The notes beneath the pieces were generated by a model, which saw only the letters and a list, made by a program, of their open reading frames with translations, searched no databases and was not told the origin of the DNA. A stretch of 64,000 nucleotides of DNA from Cylicocyclus nassatus. Its lineage: Eukaryota > Nematoda > Chromadorea > Rhabditida > Strongylidae. Positions 33,763-43,262 of the stretch are shown one piece after another. Every line of letters starts with the position of its first letter. Position 1 is the first letter of the stretch. A program made the position numbers and the translations under genes. The stretch lies in NCBI GenBank assembly GCA_958299035.1, contig CATQJL010000316.1:43645585-43709584 (forward strand). The letters are read 5' to 3'.

Positions 33763-34479
33763 TGCACGTACATCCCCGCGGGGAGGGGAGGGGATCTGAA
33801 AGGGGAAGCGTCATGTTTCGCTACTCTGTATATCTTTCGTCTTCCTTCTTTATCTATGATATGAAGGTGCTCATACCCTAACACCTGCGCATAATGGATG
33901 CCAGATTATTCCATGCAAGATTAGATTTTCACGATTTTGTGTGGTCCCCTGGGGATCCCCAGGGGATCACCTCTCATTTTCAAAGTCATTTATCTTCCTA
34001 CAAATTCAATGAAAATGTTCTAAATTTGTGCTGAGGGTATACCATGGCACTGCTAAACATGTCTATAGTAGAAATAAGGGAAATCTACAGGAGATCGAGA
34101 TTTTCGATGAACCGCTGCTCGCGAGCCAGGGATTATCAAAAAATTGATAATCTTCAGATTCCATTTCTTCTGTCAAAAACATGCTAAGCAGTGCCATAGT
34201 ATATCCTCAGTACAACTTTACAGCATTTTCATGGAGTTTTCAAAAAGATAAATGACTTCGAAAATTAGAGGTGATCCCCTGGGGATCCCCGGGGGATCAC
34301 ACAAGCTGGTGAAAATCTAATCTTGTATGCCAGTAATCCGGCATCTATTATGCGCAGGTGTTAGGGTATGAGAACCTTCGTATCACAGATAAAAAAAGGA
34401 AAAGTAAGGTATACAGAGTAGCGAAATATGACGCTTCCCCTCTCAGATCCCCTCCCCTCCCCGCGGGGATGTACGTGCA
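33763..34479. mobile_element. 717-bp foldback element with GGGGATCCCC core motif
   Basis: The ends TGCACGTACATCCCCGCGGG and its inverse start inverted arms of about 300 bp. These include GGGGAGGGGAGGGGATC, CACCTGCGCATAATGGATGC and a CCCCTGGGGATCCCCAGGGG block that is itself palindromic. The short loop lies at about 34090-34150. The arms have diverged by several percent. A partial relative (GTGCCGTAGTATATCCTCAG) lies at about 50130-50200. No coding sequence. Confidence 0.8.
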
Positions 34480-34539
34480 TACGGGCCTAAGTCATATACC
34501 ATCTTGGAAATTTCAAATTCCGAATAATTACCTTTGTTT

Positions 34540-34922
34540 GATGCGATTGTGGCTGACGTGGGCCTGCCAAAATCCAATGGTTTTGTTGAAAAATCTTTTG
34601 AAAAACTACGGCGAGCTAGGAAAAAGACAAAAAAGCAGTGCTGTATTCTGCTGTATTCATAAGGTTTACTTTATCGAATCGTTACTTGAACTCCTTCTGA
34701 GGATTGATATGAAAGTTTCAAAAAATTGTGAAACTTAAACATCTCAAAAAGCATGGGTCGCAGATTTTGGTTATTTCCTGAAAGCTCGTTGATTGTTTTC
34801 CAACATTTTCGTAATTGTTAAAAAGAGAATGAAATTCCGGATCGAATGCCATCAAGATCTCTTAGAAACCTTTATTCCGTCAAATGTGGTGCCCAAGCGA
34901 AATTACGTTTGAAACGACCTAA
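34540..34922 (+). repeat. Right half of mariner-type MITE (partner 27960-28371)
   Basis: It aligns with 27960-28371 and ends GAAACGACCTAATA. The 5' part is missing. Confidence 0.6.
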
Positions 34923-35098
34923 TACATTCCACATCAGACTGCACTTTTTTATCAACTAAAAAACAAAACCGAGTTTCATGTTTTTGCCAAAGTGACGCTC
35001 TCGTCTTTTACACTAGCATTTGTATACTAGAAGCCCTTAGAAGTATTACCAAGGGCTTTCGGCTCTCAGAGCTCTAGCTTACGAGAAATATCGAATTT

Positions 35099-35660
35099 AT
35101 TAGGTTGAACCGAAAGTTCTATCGTTTCATAGAAATTTGTAACTTCGCGAGATTTCAACGGATCTGCTTGCTTGTAGTTTTGTTAGAAAGATTGGGTCTT
35201 CTGCTTTCAATCGCTGTTTTGTGGAGCTTCTGATTCAAATTGAGTGCAGAGATAAAAATGGAAAACTAAGATCATGTAAACCTTGAGTATTTTAAGTTAG
35301 GTCACCAAAAATCTGGAATGCTGCAGAAAAATCTGAAATCATCAGTACATATGTTTTTTGGCCTACTCTTGGCAATTGTGAAGTGTTTGTGCTGTTTGGA
35401 CGTTTCTGTGAGAAGTTATGATTTTCGCGAAAATTGACTAATTAATTAATTTTGGCGTTTTTCATACTAAATTCGATATTCATAACTTCTCACAGACGCG
35501 TCCAAACAGCACTAATTCTTCACAGTTGCAAAGAGTAGGCCTAAAAACATATGTGATGATTTTAGATTTTTCGCAGCATTCCAGATTTTTGGTGACCTAA
35601 CTCAAAATGCTCAAAGTTTACGTAGTCTTAGTTTTCCATTTTTATCTCTGCACTCAGTGT
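35099..35660 (+). mobile_element. Mariner-type MITE with internal palindrome
   Basis: It begins TTAGGTTGAACCGAAAGTTC, a TA-target MITE end. The interior 35240-35655 is an imperfect palindrome (TTTTGGTGACCTAACTCAAA with its inverse; AACTTCTCACAGACG with CTGTGAGAAGTT) centred near 35450. The same family member occurs at about 56096-56783 and, mirrored, 58200-58880 in the 11-kb palindrome. The right terminus is eroded here. Confidence 0.65.
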
Positions 35661-35920
35661 GAAAAAAAATTGATGGTAGTACACATTTGATAAGCTTGGA
35701 ATTCAATGCATTCGACTTTCCCATCCAGCAAAGCTCACTGGGGCAATAATCGATGTCCAATGCTTAATATCAAGCCACCTTTTTCTGGAAATAGCACGTC
35801 TTTGCAATGCTTCCATGTTTTGAGGTGGTTCCTTCACTCTACTGATAACGAGACTATTAGACCTTTCTTCATCTTCAGTCATAGCCAGGGTAAAGCGGGG
35901 GGTGCGGCACGCCACACCTG

Positions 35921-36498
35921 CTCAGATAACCGCCGGAGGCAGGCGGCCATGCGAATTTTGAGCAAGCGCGCACCGGAAAAATAGTTCGTTGATTTTTTGC
36001 GGCCCGCTTGCAGAAATTTGGAAGAAAGTTGGCGAAATTAAAGACGAATGCTTGAAGAACAGTCGCGGTTTCTTTATGGATTAGCTGCGGCGCAGTGGCC
36101 GCATTCTCGTGGACTTTCCACGAGAATATGCAAAAATTTCGAGGGCCGCCCGGTCCTTTGTGGAGGACCGCGCAACCCCCAGGTACTTTCCGCTGAGAGA
36201 AAGTACCTCAAACTTGAGTAATTAAACCAACGGTGACAGCTCTGCCACACAGAGTCTTACCTGCGCTCGACGTACGCCCGAAAATACCTAAAAAGAGTCC
36301 GAGCGCTTGCTGAAAGTTTGGCCAGCGCTCGCTGGAAGATATTATTTGACAAGCGCTCGCGGAAAATTCTGTATTGCTGCCCGCTGGCAGAACGCGGAAG
36401 TACCGCCCGCTGAAGGTTTGGCCACGCCCCAAAATTCTGCTGACCGCCTGCAGAAAAGCGCGAGTTTGCGGACCGCCTGCCCCCGACGATTATCTGAG
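35921..36498 (+). mobile_element. SL-RNA-bearing MITE, copy A (578 bp)
   Basis: The terminal inverted repeats start CTCAGATAACCGCCGGAGGC and end GGATTATCTGAG-like (CCCCGACGATTATCTGAG), about 26 bp. Flanking dinucleotides are TG on both sides instead of the TA seen in copies B and C. The interior has many GC(C/G)CGCTxGCAGAAA-type subterminal repeats and, on the minus strand, an SL1-like RNA gene (36103-36228). It is inserted in the GGGTAAAGCGGGG repeat. Confidence 0.85.
36103..36228 (-). ncRNA. SL1-like spliced-leader RNA gene, copy A
   Basis: Nematode SL RNAs donate a 22-nt leader to mRNA 5' ends by trans-splicing and function as Sm-bound snRNPs. Here the minus strand from 36228 reads a 22-nt leader beginning GGTTTAATTA and ending CAAGTTTGAG, identical to canonical SL1 except C to T at leader position 12. 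It is followed directly by the GT donor. Next come a hairpin GGTACTTTC...GAAAGTACC (36182-36207), a hairpin GGTCCT...AGGACC (36152-36169), an Sm-type site AAATTTTTGC (36130-36139) and a perfect 11-bp stem with a 3-nt loop (36103-36127). The order leader, donor, stems, Sm site, 3' stem is that of an SL RNA. The total of about 126 nt is slightly longer than the roughly 100-110 nt usual size. Whether it is transcribed is unknown. Confidence 0.8.
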
Positions 36499-36980
36499 TG
36501 GGGGGTCGTATTGAAGACTCAAAAGAAGAGGGGGTCGTAGTTGGGTAATCTGATGAAAGCGATAACATGATATTTGTATCATATCCATGATTAGCATGTC
36601 AATTAACCCCTGTAGACAAAGTGTGAGCGAATTCTGAAGATTCAAGATACTAGGCTACCTAAGTAAATGGTTAAATTCCAACATGGTTAACTTTGTTTTA
36701 AAGGTGAATTAGCTATCCGTTTTTGCACTCAAGACAGAGCACTACTCCTTCTTTGCCCACCTCAGGAATGCCGCTTCAGAAGACCTCCAAACTGTAGAAT
36801 TAGAAGCCAACCAAAATCTCTTCTTCCCATTTTTCGCTTTTGATCGCTGTGCTTTCACCAAATATTATTCAGAGCTAAGAAGGCAAATCAGGCTCCAAAC
36901 AGTCACATGGAATCTACAGGGTTTAGGCTATCAACTCACATGAATACTGTCCGCTAAAATTGTTTTTTTTTGATATAGTT

Positions 36981-37051
36981 AATGGGGTGCGGCACACCCT
37001 CTTAAAAGCTGCGGCCGCCGCAGCTTTTAAGGGGGTGTGCCGCACCCCATT
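36981..37051. repeat. Perfect-type palindrome with GGGGTGCGGCACACC arms
   Basis: AATGGGGTGCGGCACACCCT with CTTAAAAGCTGCGG is followed immediately by its inverse (one-base differences), giving about 35-bp arms with almost no loop. The arm sequence resembles the start of the GGGTAAAGCGGGG family. Confidence 0.85.
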
Positions 37052-38373
37052 GACTTAACCTTAAAGCCGTCGAATGTCTACAACTTTTATGTCGTTTTTA
37101 CAGCTCAACCTTCTTCTCTTCATAGTAAGATTTTCATCCAAAATTTTTCCGCACAGAATGAGATATAGCGCTTTTTCTACTGACTACCATCCATCGTGCG
37201 GCTGCCAAAATATCGGGTTACGGTAGCACGCAAATTCTTCTAAGCCTTTCTGCGCTATTGCGTAAACGATGCAGAAAGGCGGCAAGCTTAATTCGGAGAT
37301 GCTTTGCATTGTTCTGCGACAGTTTTTTTGCCGTCCCGTCCTCCTACAGTTCTTTTGCACAGTTTGTTATCATTTGAGATCATTGTAGTGTGCAATCCAA
37401 CGATAGTGAATGGCCAAGTAGGCTGATGTCATGGACCTTGAGAATGTGAAAATCATCGATGGACTGATTTCTGGATATCTTACCGGCAACAGGTGGGCAT
37501 AAAGTTGCCAATTTTCTACGTAAATTTCTCCCGTTGTCAGTTTTCTACTTTTTACTACTCTTTTCAATTTTCAGTTTCCTCTCTTTTTTGCAATTCCGTG
37601 CGAGGTTTTATGCGAAGCTCCTTACGTTTGCGCTCTAAATACATTACTTGATCCTGTATGTATCTTAACTTTCTTACGCTGGGCTTCATACTAAACATAT
37701 TTCTGTTTTGTAAGGACAGCACACGCCTAAAACAGACCAAAATGAACGGTGTACGATTCATTTTTGTACATGTTTTCATCAAAATATGAGGGAAGCTATA
37801 ACCTACAGTGCAGTAGGCATAACGACCGTTGTATACGCGCCGGCGATAACAAGTAGTTTACCCAAAAATTTGTTCCATAGCAAAAAATTATCCTAGAAAT
37901 AGTATGGTTTTGAATCTAGTATTCAATCCCCTACGGGGGTGGAAATTTTCGTTTTGAACAGGTGTCCCAGAATGAAACAGTATAACCTCTGTTATCATGG
38001 CCAAACCAATTATTTGCCTTTCAAATTCATCTTCTTAGAAAATGTGTAAACGGGATTGCTGCATATTCATTTCGTTTGTTTCGCTGAATATTCATGCTTT
38101 GGATAGTTTTGTTCGTGCTTGTTGTGACGAGTTGATTGTTGACAGCGTGCTATGTCATGACAAAGTAGAAAACTCAGCTATGTATAGCTTTTTAAAAGGG
38201 ACATGTGTACTTTCCTCTTTTGTCTGTTTTTTTATCCTCATCATAATTAATGTTTTCGCAACAATAGTAGAGAATCATCCTCCTGTATTTTCTTCTGACC
38301 GATCAATACTCATATCCTAGCTTTGTAAGTTTTTGACTTGGATAACGATATTCTCTTAAAATAGCAATTTCAG
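37052..38373. other. Unassigned sequence
   Basis: Short frames only. The 92-codon frame at 38042-38320 is hydrophobic towards its C-terminus but unsupported. No repeat terminus seen. Confidence 0.35.
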
Positions 38374-38626
38374 TACCAAGACACTCTATGCTCCTTTGCA
38401 ATGAAGCGCCTTCCCTTCGTGATGCTGGGAATCGCTTCCAGACTGATACGGGCGTCCTCATACAGGTTAATGATCAGCTGCATGACAAAACACTTGAACA
38501 GATAATTCAGGCAAGTTTCACAGTTGTTCTCGCAATAAGACGGAGATGATTCGATGTTATTCACATCTTTTTTTTCAGGCTTTTGCAGTTGTCGATCGTT
38601 TCGATGACACCCCTGGGCTCACTTGA
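38374..38626 (+). pseudogene. Two putative coding exons of an unrecognised gene
   Basis: After a TTTCAG acceptor, 38374-38510 reads PRHSMLLCNEAPSLRDAGNR and GVLIQVNDQLHDKTLEQIIQ. It ends at a GC-type donor (CAG|GCAAGT). After the next TTTTTTTCAG the reading continues in phase from 38579 as AFAVVDRFDDTPGLT and meets TGA at 38624-38626. Codon-by-codon composition and matching splice phases suggest a real exon pair, possibly the C-terminal end of a host protein. I do not recognise the family. A further exon-like stretch, VGIASEDGSLRFKEDDAVEV (38773-38844), ends where a GGGTAAAGCGGGG repeat starts. Chance frames cannot be excluded. Confidence 0.35.
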
Positions 38627-39316
38627 CTTTGGTGTACGAATGCGCAGTTCGACTAACGAGTTCTCTACCACAGAGGTACTTTATTTCCTTCCATTTTTTA
38701 TTCAATGCTTCGCCTTTCGTGTTTAGTGTGATGAGATGTCTTAGAAGAACTTACTCGCAGTGTGTTTTAAAGGTTGGAATTGCATCCGAAGACGGAAGCT
38801 TACGTTTCAAGGAAGACGACGCAGTGGAAGTGTACAATAAACAGGGTAAAGCAGGGAGTGTGGCACACGACCGTCGGATACGACCCTCCCCCCTTGGGCA
38901 GGACCCCGCCACGACCCCCCCCCCCCCATTCTCTACCCCCCTCCCTCCCGAAATCCCAACTTTGAGAGCTCTTGAGCTTCACATAGGTCAAAATCAAGAT
39001 CTAGTCTAGATGCGGGGCATTCGATATATCGGCTTGATTTTCTCGATGTGCTCTGCGTTCAGTTCCGATACCGTAGTTGTCCATAAGCGCAATTAGATCA
39101 GCTAAAGCATTCTTATCAGCTTTGGACAGAATCGATTACTAAGACTTTACTTTCGTTCAACAAGGAACAACAACCTAAAACCTATCACTGCACTGCTGCT
39201 GACTATTTCCTCTATTTTCTATGAACAAGCCCCGGCAATCGTCATCGCGCTGCATTTCCAAACTAGAATGCAGGTGGGTGCCAGTCGCTTGTTTGAGGCA
39301 CTTGCTTTTTATTGTC

Positions 39317-39985
39317 AGGGTAAAGCGGGGGGTGCGGCACGCCGCAGGGAGGAGGGGGGGGGTCGTTAGGGGGGGGGTAGGTAGGGGGGGGTCGTATCGA
39401 CCCAAGGTCAAAAGCACTTGTACAAGCTGTGTGACTAAATTGACTTGATGAAAGCGCTGTTGAAATCCTGCAAAATTCAAGTTCAACGACACAAACTTGC
39501 AGATACCGTATGCCTACCGTAACCTACCGTACCTCTAATCAAGCATAATTGTCGTAATCCGCGTGTCGAATAACCCCTATGCGCCAAGTTTCAGCGAACT
39601 CTGAGGTCTCCGAGCAGTAAACAACCTTGTATAAAGCAGTAATTTAAAACATGATTAACTTCATCTTAACGGTGAGTAAGCTACTTCTTCTTGCACTCAA
39701 TACAAAGCACTACTCCTTCTTTGTCCACCTCAGGAATCCCGCTTTAGGAGACCTCCAAACTATTGAATTAGAAGCCAACCAAAATCTCGTTTTTCCCATT
39801 TTTCGCTTTTGATTGCTGTGCTTTCACCAAATAATACTCAGAGCTAAGAAGACGAATCAGGCTCAAAACATCCCTATGGAATCTACGAGGTTTAGGCTAT
39901 TGATTCATATAAATATTGTCCGCTAAAAATGTTTTTTTGATATAGTTAAAGGCCTGCGGCCCCCCCCCCCCCCTCAAAACCTGCG
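39317..39985 (+). repeat. GGGTAAAGCGGGG repeat family, fuller copy
   Basis: It starts CAGGGTAAAGCGGGGGGTGC at 39317 and runs to a C-rich end at about 39960-39985 (GATATAGTTAAAGGCCTGCGG then about 15 C). It aligns with the two parts of the copy at 35887-36980, which lets the SL-bearing MITE be defined as an insertion. Non-coding. Confidence 0.65.
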
Positions 39986-40024
39986 GCTGCCGGCTGCGAA
40001 GACCCCCACTATCGCAAGCCGACG

Positions 40025-41444
40025 ATGATCGAACTCATCACCGCGATAGCTAAAGGATATAATCCCAATCGTCGACTTCTGCGCGAGACTGACAGCGATA
40101 CCCAGGCTCACGCTGTCCCCCAGTCATACCGACCCGCCACCATAGCTTTCAACTTTAGGCACATCTTCGACCCAGCCCATCTGGGACAACAGGATTATGT
40201 GCTCCTCGATGGATACCTCCACAGTAAGATCGGGCAGCGCTTCCGCAGTCTCTTCACGAAAGAGATCTTTGCGCCCCAAGAGGATGATTTCATCGGAGCT
40301 AAGACCGAGCACCTGATGCCCCTACTGGTCACGTACGAGTTGAAGGCACTCGACCATGCCATCACGGAAGCCACAAAGTTGATAACTTCCACATCCCAAC
40401 TGTCGTTGCCGGATACACAAGGACTCCTAGAGAGGATCGACCGCATCTATACCCTCACATACAACATCATCGTCTATCGTCGTCACGCGGTCAATGCTCG
40501 CCTAACAGAGCTGTTCCATCTTCAGCCGGCTGAGTTACAGCAAAGGCTCGATCTGTTAGCCCACTATGGAGTCACACCGGATGGGTTGTTTCAGATCAAT
40601 ACATCCGCCACAATGGTTGCGGAGATGGAGAGAATCCGTCACCAATACCATGTTATCATCATGCGCAGGTTCGAAGCGCATCCCCACGAGTCATACCCGC
40701 ATCCCCACCAATACCCGGTGCTCTGTCGAGCTGTGGCAGTCTACGACAGCCACAGCTCGACAGAGCACCCCATCGAAGCGCCCGCATTCACGCTTTCGCA
40801 CACGACAGCCAGGAAGAAGTCCTTGCTGGTATCGCCGAGTTGCTATCGTCGCCTACGGATCGACACCGATCCCGCTCCGCCAGAGCCCCCAAGAGGTCTC
40901 GTTGGGGACCGGAAGTGAGCTCCACATTGGCTGCAAATCGCCGCCCCACGTGTCGCCCGCCCCCCCCCCCCCAGGATGGGGCCCCACGCCCCATTTCAGG
41001 TGAGCGTCAGGTGGACGAGTCGATGGAGGAGAGAGAGTGGGAGCAGAGGAGGCCGGATACACCGCCCGAGAACATCCGCTGCTACTTCTGCAGGCAGCGC
41101 CATTACTCGTCCAGTTGTCCTAACTATACCCTCCTGAGTGAGAGGATGAACCTGAATGCGAGGAGGGGCGGATGTTTCTTGTGCTGTGGCATCCACGCCG
41201 AGGAGGATTTCCCCCGCTAGGAGATGCCGGTCGTGCCGTTCTAAGGACCACGACACCTCATTTTGCTTTGACCAGCACCACTGCACCACCTCCCATTTGG
41301 CGAAAACGCACCATCCTTGACCAGTACAAGGCAATGGCCGACATACGCAGGCGACAGAGAGCCAGGAGAGAGCAGAGGAGAGACGCCTCGCCCCACGATC
41401 GTCAGCCCCAGAGAAGAGATGCTTCGCCTCATGATCATTAGCCC
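40025..41444 (+). CDS. Gag-like protein of a retroelement, three zinc knuckles, frameshifted
   Basis: The 297-codon frame from 40025 is the longest in the window. It begins MIELITAIAKGYNPNRRLLR and continues LDGYLHSKIGQRFRSLFTKE and LTYNIIVYRRHAVNARLTEL, an all-helical capsid-like region without enzyme motifs. A frameshift near 40780 moves the reading to AGIAELLSSPTDRHRSRSAR and then to a CX2CX3HX4C knuckle, CYFCRQRHYSSSC (41080-41118). A second cysteine cluster CFLCCGIH follows (41171 on), a TAG at 41218-41220, and after another frame change a CX2CX4HX4C knuckle, CRSCRSKDHDTSFC (41230-41271). The tail is RRRQRARREQRRD up to about 41444. No protease, RT or integrase follows, so it is a gag-only, probably non-autonomous, LTR-type element. 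An LTR-like block lies downstream at 42301-43255. Class (BEL, Gypsy or other) is not decided. Confidence 0.65.
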
Positions 41445-42300
41445 CAGGTTACGTTTCCCCAACTTACGAGTTTTTAGTGAAGCTTCGCGCTCACCCTTTA
41501 ACTTTCATTTCTTTGTTAATGTTATTTGTTCGGGTTGAGGATAAGGATTTTTTTCCAAGTTTCGAGTCCACTGTTGCGATAGCCCCAACTATCGAGTTTT
41601 TGGGCGGAAGATGGAGAGGTTCCCAATTTGCGTGTTTCCCACTTGCCGATAGCCCAACTGACAATTTTTTGGGTACGTTTGATCTAGCTTAACTATTTTA
41701 TTCGTACCCTTTTATTTTCTTTTCCTTTTTCTTTTGATTTTGTGGTTTTGGCGGGCCTTAAGCTCGCCTAGTTTTTTGTTGCTGACCCTATTTTAGGTTA
41801 GCCCACAGTTGACGTGTATCCCAAGTGCCTAATTCCCAACTGTCGAGTTTTTGGGGGCCACGGTGGGAGACCGTTTACTTTTGGAGTTTGTGGGATGCCC
41901 CCTTTTCGCATGTGTCTTGCCCCAGGGGTCTTGTGTCGCGAGGTAAAATCTCTCCCTCGCTTTGAATTAATCCCCCAGGCGTGAAAACCGCGCCAATAGG
42001 CAAAATTAGCATTTTTTGCCGTCTCATCGTCGCTTCCACATCATCCATGTCGAGCCGCTGTCAACGTCCCATCAAGCCGAATCCACGTCAACGCCGAGTT
42101 CCATCGTCCATTCAAGCTGTCGATGCTGCAAGTGTCAAGTCAATGGTCGCCTCAACTTCCATTCAACGCAACAATCGTCTCCACAACTGCCGAAGCCCGC
42201 CAGTATCCAGAGTAGAGCCCCCGACGACTTTTCATGCTTTCCTCCGAGAACAACCGGCTGTTACCACGACAGGCTGTAGGTCCCGCGTTCCACCTAGGGA
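41445..42300. other. Non-coding 3' part of the gag-only element with repeated CCCAAC...TTTTTGGG motif
   Basis: CCCAACTnnCGAGTTTTTGGG-like motifs (able to form small hairpins) occur at about 41457, 41584, 41649 and 41836. No pol coding was found on either strand. Confidence 0.45.
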
Positions 42301-43255
42301 TTCTTGACTCGTAGGTTTGTATGTATGTTTAACTCGTAGGGTCGTAGGTAACATGGCAGATTGGGAGCTACCTCGGACCCTTTCTTTTTCGTTGCCCGGA
42401 GTGTCGCGGATTCGCGACTTCCTTCAAAGGTTGCCGCCGCCGCGCTGCGAAGGGGTCCCAAAACGCCGTCCTCGCGCTGTCCCGCCTCTCACCTTTCTCA
42501 CCTGCGCAGCTTTAAATAAGTCACGTAGTCATTCTTTGCTGCTGCCGCCATCGTGAGCGGTCGGGTTCCAATTCGTCTCAAGCCATCGATCGATCAGCGC
42601 TACCCCATCTCACGCGTCGCTTCCATTAACGCCAAGGAGGACTGGCTCCCACGCTACGAGGTAACCCGAGCGCGCTCGCGCCTGGCACACGCCAACGACA
42701 CCGCCTCGGGGGGTTTCCGATATTGCCGGCCCCTAGGATAACATCTGGCTGGTTGTGCTCATCCTGTATGTTTGAGTGTAGGGATAAGAATGCGGATAAA
42801 TGGTGGGCATTGTACAGGTGTGATTTGTGTTGGAGCGGTGATCACAGCTCGGCTGTGGCTCCGGGATATTGTGTCATCATCTCATGTTTATTTGTAATTT
42901 TACCTGCTGGGTGCCAGCCTGCTGCAGATACCCTTAACCGGTATCTGCAGCAGGCTGGCACGATACCGGTTAAGGGCCTCAGTTATGAGTACACGCCCCA
43001 ACTGTCGACGGTTGGAGGCATGGTCGAGTCGCAAGTGACGAGTCGCTATACCAAGCAGGCTGGTGGCAAGGGCCTCTGCGTGTGTAGGGAGTCCTCTTGT
43101 GGCAGGCGCAAGTAGCATTTGCACAGGTAGCCACCTCACACGTTACGTTTCACTATTCTCACGGATCGGACCCCTGGCTCCCCTCGCCGATGCAGGAGAG
43201 CCGTTGTACCACTGACTTTGGGAGACGGGGGCCCAGTCCGCGACAATCTTTGTTT
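42301..43255 (+). repeat. LTR-like block, copy 2 (related to 26870-27890)
   Basis: It shares the ordered segments listed for copy 1, for example GGGGTCCCAAAACGCCGTCC, GCCAAGGAGGACTGGCTCCC, GAGGTAACCCG, GGCCCCTAGGATAACATCT, GGATAAATGGTGGGCATT, CCCCTCGCCGATGCAGGAGA and a CCGCGACA-type end. It follows the gag-only element, so it may be its 3' LTR. No 5' counterpart precedes 40025. Confidence 0.55.
42912..42976. other. Interlocked hairpins, copy 2
   Basis: A perfect 21-bp stem pairs 42912-42932 (TGCCAGCCTGCTGCAGATAC...) with 42940-42960. A perfect 14-bp stem pairs CCCTTAACCGGTAT (42931-42944) with ATACCGGTTAAGGG (42963-42976). The two stems overlap, so only one can form at a time. This corresponds in position and order to 27624-27674 in copy 1. 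Confidence 0.7.
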
Positions 43256-43262
43256 TGTGACT

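Larger units (their letters stand above)
35887..36980 (+). repeat. GGGTAAAGCGGGG repeat family, copy interrupted by the SL-bearing MITE
   Basis: It starts CAGGGTAAAGCGGGGGGTGC. A more complete copy lies at 39317-39985, and a truncated start at 38842-38990. Copy 1 is split by the MITE 35921-36498. The parts after it (about 36560-36980) align with 39540-39950 (shared GGAATGCCGCTTCAGAAGAC, CCAACCAAAATCTC, TTTTGATATAGTTAA). Runs of G or C differ in length between copies. Confidence 0.65.

Noticed and set aside
36208..36568. Protein-like frames across the SL-bearing MITE (also 45458-45673 and 46044-46409)
   Set aside because: They result from the repetitive GC-rich subterminal motifs and overlap the SL RNA gene. 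The frames are not conserved between copies A/B and C.
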